Positions 25,052 to 32,271 of a stretch of 64,000 bases of DNA are shown here, in pieces. The stretch's first letter is position 1. Every line of letters begins with the position of its first letter. Made by a program: the position numbers and the translations under genes. The stretch comes from a virus. The DNA lies in IMG/VR virus record IMGVR_UViG_3300046463_000520, positions 1 to 64,000 of that record. The stretch is one strand, 5' to 3'. Below the pieces are notes generated by a model. It saw only the letters and a program-made list of their open reading frames with translations, did not search any database and was not told the origin of the DNA.

Positions 25052-25604
25052 GGATTGCCTTTTTGAATTGGTTGAGTGCTTGCTTTGTTTCATCGGCCTC
25101 GCGCATGGCTTTGAAGTAAGTCTTCGTCGTCGTTGCGCAAGGTCGGCACATAAAATCGAAAATCTCTACGTGGTGCTGAAATTCCCTGTATCGCGAATAG
25201 TAATAATGCTTGCCGGGCTTGCCTGCCTTTTGCGATTCGCCTATCCACTTACCGCATCGTTCGCATGGCTTCAGTGGCGAGAATTCGCCAGCGGAAGGCG
25301 ACCGATACGCGGCTTCGTCAACAGGGCGCGAGAACTGGCCTTTGTAGAAATAAATCGCCTCTCTCGCGTATATCGCCCCTAGCTTGCGGCCCGGAAAGGA
25401 CGAGTATTTCAGGCAAACTTTTTTTACCGTCTCCGCAACATCATCAATGCTCAGAATCCGCTCTCGGCTCATGCGCTGCAGAACGCGATCAGCGTACTTG
25501 TGCGGGTTATAGCGCCCCGAAAAGCACGCCGTCTCATATCGAATCCGCCAGAAATAGCCCGGTGGCATATTGGGAAGGCCGGGCCGCTGTAGGACGCTTC
25601 GCAT
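25002..25604 (-). CDS. Zinc-binding hypothetical protein of lower GC (200 aa)
   Basis: The protein has PCERCGKWIG and, 33 residues on, MCRPC, a likely CxxC/CxxC zinc site. It also has many aromatic residues (GKHYYYSRYREFQ). Its DNA is visibly more A/T-rich than its neighbours (for example around 25400-25460), which hints at recent acquisition. Its end overlaps the following gene by at least 50 bases. It could be a mobile nuclease-like insertion, but no HNH or GIY-YIG motif is seen. Confidence 0.6.
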   Translation of the reverse strand: MRSVLQRPGLPNMPPGYFWRIRYETACFSGRYNPHKYADRVLQRMSRERILSIDDVAETVKKVCLKYSSFPGRKLGAIYAREAIYFYKGQFSRPVDEAAYRSPSAGEFSPLKPCERCGKWIGESQKAGKPGKHYYYSRYREFQHHVEIFDFMCRPCATTTKTYFKAMREADETKQALNQFKKAIRDSKNSQDRQSARVPV

Positions 25605-26429
25605 TTAGGCCGTCGCTTCGGCTTTCATCTGGTCTTGAACCAGTGCATACGGGTTCGGATAGACTTCCTCGTTGACCGGGCGAATGATCTTTACCGGCTT
25701 GCCGCGCAGGAAAAGAGAAATCGAATGCTGCACGCGCATGAACGTGTCGCGGAACAGGTTCGAGCGCGACAGGGCGACGCCCTTTTCGAGCAAGTAATTG
25801 CGCATCGCGACCGCCGACGATTCGGCGGCTCCCTCGGAAAAGCCGCTATCGAGCACTTCGCAATAGCGCTTCAGCTTTTCCTCGTCGCACTCATGCGAGT
25901 AAGCGCGGGCGATGGCCGCGAGAACCATCGCATTGCGCAGGCCGCGCCCGGTCGGACCGTGTTTGATGGCCCATTCGCAGGCGATGCGATGCTGCTCGAT
26001 GATTGCCATACGCAGCGCGTTCGACAGGTTGCCGTCGCCGCGCGTGCCGTACTCATAGGCGCGCGCCGTGGAAATCAGCGTGTAGCTCAGGCTCGGGTCA
26101 CTGCCCGAAATCTGCGCGGCATCAACGAGCGTGCGGCCCTTGCCGGTGTCGATGTTCAAGCCCGCCTCTTTCGGCAGGCCGCGCAACACGAAGAAGCTCT
26201 GCGACTTGCCCGACTCGACCACGGCCATAAGCCGGTGCTGGCCGTCGGCAACGGACCCGTCTTCGTAGAAGCAAATCGGCATCGCGCAAACCGTCCACTT
26301 GCCCGTCACCATGTCTTGCGCGTATTTGCTCACGGTCCCGTTCGTCGCCTTGCGGTTATTGACGTTCAGGTTCAGATACTTCGCCGCCATCGCGGGCGTA
26401 ATCAGTTCGGTGGTTTGCTTGATAGCCAT
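25605..26429 (-). CDS. ParB-like phage protein with DGQHRL motif (274 aa)
   Basis: The N-terminal half has ITPAMAAKYLNLNVNNR, MVTGKWTVCAMPICF and DGSVADGQHRLMAVVESG. The DGQHRL box is that of the ParB/sulfiredoxin-like fold found in many phage proteins. The C-terminal half is helical. Proteins of this type are common in phages, and whether they bind DNA or CTP is not known. The start MAIKQTTELI at 26429 is chosen because upstream codons are histidine-rich and overlap the next gene. Confidence 0.7.
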   Translation of the reverse strand: MAIKQTTELITPAMAAKYLNLNVNNRKATNGTVSKYAQDMVTGKWTVCAMPICFYEDGSVADGQHRLMAVVESGKSQSFFVLRGLPKEAGLNIDTGKGRTLVDAAQISGSDPSLSYTLISTARAYEYGTRGDGNLSNALRMAIIEQHRIACEWAIKHGPTGRGLRNAMVLAAIARAYSHECDEEKLKRYCEVLDSGFSEGAAESSAVAMRNYLLEKGVALSRSNLFRDTFMRVQHSISLFLRGKPVKIIRPVNEEVYPNPYALVQDQMKAEATA

Positions 26430-26434
26430 AGTCG

Positions 26435-26605
26435 TTACGTGGTGGTGTGGTGCTTCTGTTTTTCGGCCCATTCGCGATATGCCGGGTCGCGGTAAATAGA
26501 TGACGGGGCGACTTCCAAGCGCGCCGCCGCCGTCTTCAGGTCACACACGCCACGGATGACGAGCGCGACTGCTTCTTCAACTGCGCGGGATTTACGTGCT
26601 CCCAA
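26435..26605 (-). CDS. Small helix-turn-helix protein with TTG start (56 aa)
   Basis: TTG at 26603-26605 has GGAGAG five bases upstream. The product (M)GARKSRAVEEAVALVIRG, then CDLKTAAARLEVAPSSIYRD, then YREWAEKQK has a clear helix-turn-helix (LKTAAARLEVAPSSIYR). It is likely to bind DNA and, being near the promoter end of block 2, may regulate it. ATG-based callers miss it. Confidence 0.7.
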   Translation of the reverse strand: MGARKSRAVEEAVALVIRGVCDLKTAAARLEVAPSSIYRDPAYREWAEKQKHHTTT

Positions 26606-26622
26606 TGGAACTCTCCTTCGTG

Positions 26623-26826
26623 TCAGAACAACCGGCTTTGTCCGGTCTGGTCGGATTCCGGCAGCAAGCCCGCCGCGCCGCCTTCGTCAAACAAGCGCCC
26701 TTGCCCCGCCGCTTCTAGCTCGGCGGGCGTCAGTTCTTCGCCTGCCGCGCAACACTGCACCGCCTTGTAGCGGGCGGCGTGCTTTCCCTTGCACGTCGGG
26801 CATAGGTACATCGGCTTGCCGTTCAT
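26623..26826 (-). CDS. Small zinc-finger-like protein, first gene of block 2 (67 aa)
   Basis: It starts MNGKPMYLCPTCKGKHAAR with a second cysteine pair QCCAAGEE, followed by an acidic tail ending GQSRLF. The QxRLF ending resembles a sliding-clamp-binding peptide (QxxLF type), and an internal GQGRLFDE is similar; that is inference. AAGG precedes the ATG at 26826. It is directly downstream of the block 2 promoter. Confidence 0.6.
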   Translation of the reverse strand: MNGKPMYLCPTCKGKHAARYKAVQCCAAGEELTPAELEAAGQGRLFDEGGAAGLLPESDQTGQSRLF

Positions 26827-26857
26827 CGGGCCTTCTCTGCGTTTTCCGAATAGCAGG

Positions 26858-26886
26858 ATAGTAATTGCATTACGCGAATTCCACAA
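26858..26886 (-). promoter_or_regulatory. Sigma-70-like early promoter for minus-strand block 2
   Basis: On the minus strand TTGTGG (26881-26886) and TACTAT (26858-26863) are separated by 17 bases. The hexamers match the other early promoters, but the spacer sequence does not, so this is a diverged member. It starts the block running to 22257. Confidence 0.65.
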
Positions 26887-26908
26887 TAGGGATTCTGATA
26901 TTCATGCG

Positions 26909-26953
26909 TAGGAAAACGCGCGCCTGATTGCGCAGGCCGCGCCCCTACCATGA
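26909..26953 (+). promoter_or_regulatory. Two-box phage promoter, box 2 overlapping start codon (baseplate operon)
   Basis: Box 1 TAGGAAAACGC (26909-26919) is perfect and the middle region has GCAGG. The box 2 position (26946-26953) reads TACCATGA and includes the candidate ATG 26950. It lies 22 bases from the -35 of the divergent early promoter, the same distance as at 16.5 kb. Confidence 0.6.
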
Positions 26954-27249
26954 AACCTATGGACAAAATCACCCCTGCCGACATTCAGGACATGGTTTCG
27001 CGATGGCTCGCGACGCCGCTGAACGGCTATCTCGGCTCAGGCTTCGGGCAGACCGTCACGGACCTGCTACAGACGCCGCTGCGCACTGGTTTGGCCGATG
27101 CCGTCATCGCCAAGCTGCGCCGCGACGTGCCGATTCTTGGGGCCTTGCCGCGCGGCACGATCAACATGTTTTCCGTTCCTGAAGGACCGGACAAGCTGCG
27201 CATTTTCATCAATGTCAACGGCACGGAAGTGGACGTAGGAACGACCTAA
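26950..27249 (+). CDS. Probable baseplate protein, gp25-like position (99 aa)
   Basis: It starts MKPMDKITPADIQDMVSRWL (or at the second Met, 26959). It has a strand-rich C-terminus (GTINMFSVPEGPDKLRIFIN). Size and position, immediately before the J/gp6-like wedge gene with a one-base overlap, fit the gp25-like slot of contractile-tail baseplates, but sequence similarity is weak. There is no ribosome site, as with other genes directly after this promoter type. Confidence 0.5.
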   Translation: MKPMDKITPADIQDMVSRWLATPLNGYLGSGFGQTVTDLLQTPLRTGLADAVIAKLRRDVPILGALPRGTINMFSVPEGPDKLRIFINVNGTEVDVGTT

Positions 27250-28676
27250 TGGCATTCACTCGCGACGAACTCATGGCGGCGCTGGAAGCGGAAGTTCAAA
27301 GCCGCCCGATGGCCGCGCTCTACTATCAGGCGGGCGACCCGCGCACGCTCGCGCAAATGGGCGCAATGGCGACCATGCTGTCGATGATTTCCGCGCAAGT
27401 GGACGTCGCGAGCACGGAACCCTTTCAGAAGACGCGCGACACGACCGTGCTCGCGGACGCGACCATGAAAGGCATCCTGCCCTTCGGACGCCCGCCGCGC
27501 ATGACGCTATCGGTCAAAAACGATGCAACGTCGTCCGTGTCCATCGCATCCGGGCGGCGACTGCTTGACGCCTTCGGGCGCGTGTACGTGGTGGAAGTGG
27601 GCGCGACCATCGCCGCAGGCGCGACAGGCGCGCTCACGGTCAAGCAAATGACCACGCGCACCTTCTCGCACACGGTAAGCGGCTCCGCGCCCTTCTACGC
27701 CGTGCAGATTCCGCCCAATGACGATACCGACCTTGTAATCAGCGGCGTGTATGTGTCCATCGGCGCGACGTCGTTCGTCTATGCGCCGGAATTCGGCAAC
27801 CTCGCCGCCGACCAACCGGGCTTCACCATCGAGACGGACGAACTGCGCCGCCTGTGGGTCAAGTTCGGATGGGACGCGACCTTCGGCGTGCAACCGGATA
27901 ACGGGCAGGTCATCAACTTCACGATTGAAGAAACGTTCGGCGCGAGCACGCTTCAGGCCGATGCGCCTTTCACGTTCGAGTCGATTGTCTCGACCACGGA
28001 CCGCAGTCTGACGATGAAGCTGTCCGCCATGATCTACCCCGGCGCGGACCCGATTGACATTGAAACGCTGCGCGAGTGGGCGCGCTATCCGTCGGGCTAT
28101 GACTCGTCGGCGGTGTATCTCGGCAACTTCGACTTCCTGATTCGTCGCAACATTTTCCCGTTCCGGTTCCTGTCCGTGTGGAACGAGCAACTTGAGGAAA
28201 GCGTGCGCGGGCCGAACATCGCGAACATCAACAAGCTGTTCGTCGCCGCTTTGATGGATGGCGTCGATACGACGTGGATGCAGAACGAAATCAAGGCCGT
28301 TGTCGCCGATGCGGACGACTCCTACGGCGTGAAGTTCGTCGCCGCCGTGGAAACGCCGCTCGCGGTCACGATCAGCGCGGAAGTGTCGGTTGTGCATGAT
28401 ACGGGCGACGTGCAGGCCAAAATTCAGGACGCCATTCTCGCGCTCTACGGGCGCGATTCCATCGCCGCGCAGCGCGGCATGTTGCGCCTGAATTCGAAGC
28501 GCCTTGCCGACACGCTCAAGTCGATTACCGCGCTTCAGGACGACGGCTCGGACGTGCGCATCACCATCGCGGACCTGTCGGCCCCGAAGCCGGAACAGTT
28601 CCGCTACGTGTCGGCGGCAAGCCTCACGGTGACGGTGACGCAGGCAACCTACAACGACGGCCAGTGGAGCCATTGA
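27249..28676 (+). CDS. Baseplate wedge protein, J/gp6-like (475 aa)
   Basis: Length, position and features fit a baseplate J-like protein: an N-terminal helical region with repeated PMAALYYQAGDPRTLAQMG, central beta-rich domains, and a C-terminal part with AVTISAEVSVVHDTGDVQ and IQDAILALYG, which resembles the C-terminal domain of J-like proteins. These form the ring that opens on contraction. The gene overlaps the preceding one by one base (TAATG) and is followed by a gpI-like gene, the usual order. Confidence 0.68.
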   Translation: MAFTRDELMAALEAEVQSRPMAALYYQAGDPRTLAQMGAMATMLSMISAQVDVASTEPFQKTRDTTVLADATMKGILPFGRPPRMTLSVKNDATSSVSIASGRRLLDAFGRVYVVEVGATIAAGATGALTVKQMTTRTFSHTVSGSAPFYAVQIPPNDDTDLVISGVYVSIGATSFVYAPEFGNLAADQPGFTIETDELRRLWVKFGWDATFGVQPDNGQVINFTIEETFGASTLQADAPFTFESIVSTTDRSLTMKLSAMIYPGADPIDIETLREWARYPSGYDSSAVYLGNFDFLIRRNIFPFRFLSVWNEQLEESVRGPNIANINKLFVAALMDGVDTTWMQNEIKAVVADADDSYGVKFVAAVETPLAVTISAEVSVVHDTGDVQAKIQDAILALYGRDSIAAQRGMLRLNSKRLADTLKSITALQDDGSDVRITIADLSAPKPEQFRYVSAASLTVTVTQATYNDGQWSH

Positions 28677-28677
28677 C

Positions 28678-30063
28678 GTGAGCACGGATATCCGCCCCGT
28701 CGATGCGCCCGACCTGCAACCGCTGCGCAACTCGTTCGAGTACGATCAATTGGAAGACGACATGAAAGACGTCTTCCTGACCGTATTCGATCAGTACATT
28801 CGCCCGTTCGAGCGACAGGTGAATCTTTCGGGTATGCCGCACTTGGGCGACACGGAACTGATTGAGCGCACGCTGAAGGACTACGGCTTGGCTATCGTGC
28901 GGCGCGATGCGACGCGCACGGCCTTTTTGCTGAAGGCCGCGCGCGCCCGCAATCCCCGGCGCGGGATGCTGTTTCTCAAGCAATACCTGCAATCGGTATG
29001 GCCGGGCGTGTGGAAGGTCGAGTCGCTATGGCATCCGGTGGCGACCGCCGTCAACTACCCGGAAGAATGCACGCCGCTCACGACGGTGCAACTCGACCCG
29101 ACGACCGTTGCGGTGTTCAAGACCGATACCGGCGAAGACCTGCCCGACGTGTACCGCACGGACTGGCGCGGCAAGCATCAACTGTTCAGCACGCCGCGCA
29201 CGAACCGCTGCCTTAGCTCCGAAGACTTCACTTCGACCAATTGGACGAAGGCAAGTGTTGGCGTCACGGCGGCGGCAATCACCGCGCCCGACGGCACGAT
29301 GACCGGCACGCGCCTTGTGCCGACCGCAGGCAACGCGCAACACGCCGTTACATGCAAGTCGATTGCCTATGAAGCGGGCAAGACCTATACCGTGGGCGTG
29401 TTCGCGCGCCCTGACACGCTCAACGGCCTGTATCTGAACCTCGCCGACGCGCAGTTCGGCACGAACAATTCGCACGCAGCGTTCGATCTGGTCAACAAGA
29501 CCGCAATCACGCTGCTGCCGGGCGCGAGCGCGTCGATTGTCGATGCCGGGAACGGATGGCTGTGCTGCCTCTTTACGGCGACCTGCCTCACAAGCGGCTC
29601 GACCGGCACGACCATCTATCTCGCGCAGAAATTCGACGGCGCGTTCGGCAACACGACGTATAACGCCGATGGCACGAGCGGGCTGTATGTATGGGGCGGC
29701 ATGAGTATCGAAGGCCCGGCATCGGGCTACATCAAGACGACGACCGTCGCCGCGTCATTCACCGATTTCACGGTCGATGCAAACGGCATCGCGACCTTCG
29801 CCGAAGGCGGCACGCCGCCCGCGCCGCTCGTGTACTTCCGAACCGGCCGTATCCGTATCACCCTGCCTGTCTCCGTCGATAACGGCTTGGGGCTGGTAGA
29901 AATCGCCAAGGCATTTCGCTCGACGCTTGCCGCGCGACTCATGCTCGAACTGCAACTCTCGACCGTCTTCGAATCGCTCGGACAGGCAAGCGGCGGGCTG
30001 TCCCTCGCGGGCGGCGCGCTTGGCTGTATGCCGATTCTCGTCGGCGGCACTCTCACGAAGTAA
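28678..30063 (+). CDS. gpI-like tail protein with inserted carbohydrate-binding-like domain
   Basis: GTG 28678 has GGAG eight bases upstream. The first 175 residues (DMKDVFLTVFDQYIRPFE, then TLKDYGLAIVRRDATR, FLKQYLQSVWPG) and the last 70 residues look like a tail/baseplate protein. Between them, residues about 180-370 (CLSSEDFTSTNWTKAS, APDGTMTGTRLVPTAGN, GLYVWGGMSIEGPASGYIKT) form the beta-sandwich type often seen at fibre termini. This suggests a glycan-binding module inserted into a baseplate protein. Confidence 0.65.
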   Translation: MSTDIRPVDAPDLQPLRNSFEYDQLEDDMKDVFLTVFDQYIRPFERQVNLSGMPHLGDTELIERTLKDYGLAIVRRDATRTAFLLKAARARNPRRGMLFLKQYLQSVWPGVWKVESLWHPVATAVNYPEECTPLTTVQLDPTTVAVFKTDTGEDLPDVYRTDWRGKHQLFSTPRTNRCLSSEDFTSTNWTKASVGVTAAAITAPDGTMTGTRLVPTAGNAQHAVTCKSIAYEAGKTYTVGVFARPDTLNGLYLNLADAQFGTNNSHAAFDLVNKTAITLLPGASASIVDAGNGWLCCLFTATCLTSGSTGTTIYLAQKFDGAFGNTTYNADGTSGLYVWGGMSIEGPASGYIKTTTVAASFTDFTVDANGIATFAEGGTPPAPLVYFRTGRIRITLPVSVDNGLGLVEIAKAFRSTLAARLMLELQLSTVFESLGQASGGLSLAGGALGCMPILVGGTLTK

Positions 30064-30073
30064 AGGGATCATC

Positions 30074-30940
30074 ATGGGAAAGAAGACCGGCAAAATCGTC
30101 TATAACGTGCGCGAGCGCGGGCGTAAATTCATCGGGCAGGACCGCAATATCGACTGCCGCGCGCTCGCGGCGCTCGTGAATGGCAACGAGATTCAGGAGC
30201 GGGTCAAGAATCGCGACCTGCGCGGCTTCTACGGCCATATCCTGCGCATGAAATTCGGGTTCAACCCGCCCGAAACCGTCATCGACAAGGAAAGCGGCAA
30301 GGTCGTGAATATCGAACCCGCCATCGTCACGACGCACCTTTCGGCGGACGACGACGGCAACGTGACGCACGAAGCGGAATTTCTCGACACTGAATCCGGC
30401 GAACTCGCGCAACGCCTGTTCGAATCGAAGCAGGGCGGCTTCTCGTCGGCGATTTTCGCGAAGCCCCACGCGGGCATCGACGTGCCGATCATGTTCGGCG
30501 GCTTTGATTACGTTGCGGAACCGAACTACACGACCAATCGCGGCTATATGTTCGATGCGGTCGAAGGCGGCGGCATGGACGGCTTGATGCTCGATGCCGT
30601 GCTCGCGGACTGGACGATGGCGCAAGGCGCGCACCGCGCGCTGTATGACTCGCTCGTGCGCGACCACGAACTGGCGATGCAATCCATTCAGGCGCTTCGC
30701 GAAGAAAACGAAGAACTCATGTCGATCCTCTCGCGCAAGCCCGATGCGGGCGGCGTGGTCGTGCTCGATGGCGTCGATGCCACGCGCCCGCTGATTGTCT
30801 CGAAGACCGCAAGCGATGCCCTGTCGCGCCGCGTGCGCTCGTTCGAGCGTGGCACGGTCGTGGACTTCGAAGCGGAACCGAAGGACGACCCGAAAGAAGA
30901 CGCCGCCCTGCGCGCCGCCAAGCAACAGTACGGGGTCTAA
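30074..30940 (+). CDS. Probable head-maturation (prohead) protease
   Basis: ATG 30074 has AAGGGA upstream. The sequence contains DLRGFYGHILRMKFGFNPPE, VTTHLSADDDGNVTHEAEF, GGFSSAIFAKP and GGFDYVAEPNYTTNRGYM. These resemble the large-phage proteins annotated as head processing or prohead proteases. I cannot point to an unambiguous catalytic triad. Residues 200-240 form a helix, and the C-terminus (VDFEAEPKDDPKEDAAL) is acidic and scaffold-like. An alternative is a baseplate-associated structural protein, since neighbours are baseplate genes. Confidence 0.5.
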   Translation: MGKKTGKIVYNVRERGRKFIGQDRNIDCRALAALVNGNEIQERVKNRDLRGFYGHILRMKFGFNPPETVIDKESGKVVNIEPAIVTTHLSADDDGNVTHEAEFLDTESGELAQRLFESKQGGFSSAIFAKPHAGIDVPIMFGGFDYVAEPNYTTNRGYMFDAVEGGGMDGLMLDAVLADWTMAQGAHRALYDSLVRDHELAMQSIQALREENEELMSILSRKPDAGGVVVLDGVDATRPLIVSKTASDALSRRVRSFERGTVVDFEAEPKDDPKEDAALRAAKQQYGV

Positions 30941-31729
30941 ATGTCGCTGCTCACGCCCATTCAACTCGGCCTGTCGGCGTACATGATTGGCTATCACCAA
31001 TCGCTCATTGCCGACACGCAGTTCGTGCAGGAATTCGCCGCGCGCCCCGTCGCCAAGTCGATTGTGTGGGCGGCGGGCCGCATGATTGACAGCGTGGAAG
31101 ACATGCTGAAGTCGTGGCGGCAGAACGAGAACAACCCCGGTCCCGGCATGTCGTCCATGCTGCCGGTCATCTTTCTGGCGCTCGACCGCAATTACATGCC
31201 GGTGCTGCCGGAATATTCGGTTGCCGTGCCGGAAACGCCCTTCGTGTTCCCTGACGACGAGCTAGGCCGCGTCTATCACTGCTCGACGGTCACGAACGAA
31301 TACAAGGTGCAGGTCGTCTTCGTCGCGCCGGAAATGCAGACGGCACACTCGCTGCTCGTGCAGTGGCATACGTGGTTGACGCAAGGCCCGGCAGGTCGGC
31401 GCTTCTACAGCGAATACGAATTCGCCGGGTTCAAGACGAAGTGGCCCTGCGTGCTCGAAGCCATCGATCCGCCCGGCGTGGTCAACGCCATCGAGCAACC
31501 GAACATCACGATTCTCGTGTCGGACATGACCGTGCGCGCGACCGTGCCGCGCTTTCGTGCGCCGGGCGCGGGGCAACAGAACGACGGCAAGGCCGCGCCC
31601 GCTGGCTACCCGGTCGTCATCGACATTGAATCGCTCGGCACGCTCGAAGGCGCGCTCGGCACGCATACCGGCTCCCGTATCAGCACGCGGCTCGATGACG
31701 CGGGCGAAATCATTCAGGAATGGTCGTGA
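30941..31729 (+). CDS. Virion structural protein, unassigned (262 aa)
   Basis: It starts one base after the previous stop. The N-terminal helical part (IQLGLSAYMIGYHQSLIADTQ, AAGRMIDSVEDMLKSWRQ) is followed by beta-rich sequence (YKVQVVFVAPEMQTAHSLLVQW; NITILVSDMTVRATVPRF). Context points to a baseplate, neck or tail-completion protein. No diagnostic motif. Confidence 0.6.
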   Translation: MSLLTPIQLGLSAYMIGYHQSLIADTQFVQEFAARPVAKSIVWAAGRMIDSVEDMLKSWRQNENNPGPGMSSMLPVIFLALDRNYMPVLPEYSVAVPETPFVFPDDELGRVYHCSTVTNEYKVQVVFVAPEMQTAHSLLVQWHTWLTQGPAGRRFYSEYEFAGFKTKWPCVLEAIDPPGVVNAIEQPNITILVSDMTVRATVPRFRAPGAGQQNDGKAAPAGYPVVIDIESLGTLEGALGTHTGSRISTRLDDAGEIIQEWS

Positions 31730-32187
31730 GCGAAATCGTCACCATGCAGGCCGAAATCGTCGGCTACTTCGGGCAGGCCGTGAACCTGCGCGCGATGCTC
31801 GACCCGTCGAGCGGGTTCATCATCATTTCGGATGAACTCGCGCAAGGTGAGCGGGTTCCCGGCGCGCTCATGGTCACGAACGACCCGCGCGGGGAACGCG
31901 ACCGCCTGTTCGTGGAAGAAGCCTTCCAAGACGCGATACGCCAGTTCTACAGCGCAAAGCATACGGGCCTGCTCGAAATCATGTCCGCTGTCGCCAAGCA
32001 CGACCCGCAAGCGCGCATCCAGACGGCGGGCTTCAACGAGTCGGGCACGCGCTACGAACTGTCGCCCGATACGACCAACGGCAACGTCGCGATTCTCGCG
32101 CTCGTGAATGCCGCGACGATCACGCTCAAAGCCAATGACGCGATGGACATGGGCGAAGAAATGGCGGCGATGTTCCTGTCGATCTGA
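31726..32187 (+). CDS. Virion-associated hypothetical protein, GTG start (153 aa)
   Basis: GTG 31726 overlaps the previous stop as GTGA with CAGGAA nearby. An ATG at 31720 is possible. The sequence contains RAMLDPSSGFIIISDELAQGERVPGALMVTN, LFVEEAFQDAIRQFY and a hydrophobic C-terminus (VAILALVNAATITLKANDAMD). Family unknown. It is the last gene before the promoter of the collar-fibre operon. Confidence 0.55.
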   Translation: MSEIVTMQAEIVGYFGQAVNLRAMLDPSSGFIIISDELAQGERVPGALMVTNDPRGERDRLFVEEAFQDAIRQFYSAKHTGLLEIMSAVAKHDPQARIQTAGFNESGTRYELSPDTTNGNVAILALVNAATITLKANDAMDMGEEMAAMFLSI

Positions 32188-32201
32188 CGGGTGACGTGAC
32201 A

Positions 32202-32270
32202 TAGGAAAACGCAAGGCGGCGCGCGCAGGAACGCCGCTGAGAATGGTTCCAGTGCTTTCATTGGAACCAT
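32202..32270 (+). promoter_or_regulatory. Two-box phage promoter plus perfect leader hairpin (collar fibre)
   Basis: Box 1 TAGGAAAACGC (32202-32212), middle block GCAGGAAC (32225-32232), box 2 GAGAATGG (32239-32246), with 26 bases between boxes. A perfect nine-base stem, ATGGTTCCA (32243-32251) with TGGAACCAT (32262-32270), begins inside box 2 and ends one base before the GTG start at 32272, which has no ribosome site. Confidence 0.78.
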
Positions 32271-32271
32271 C

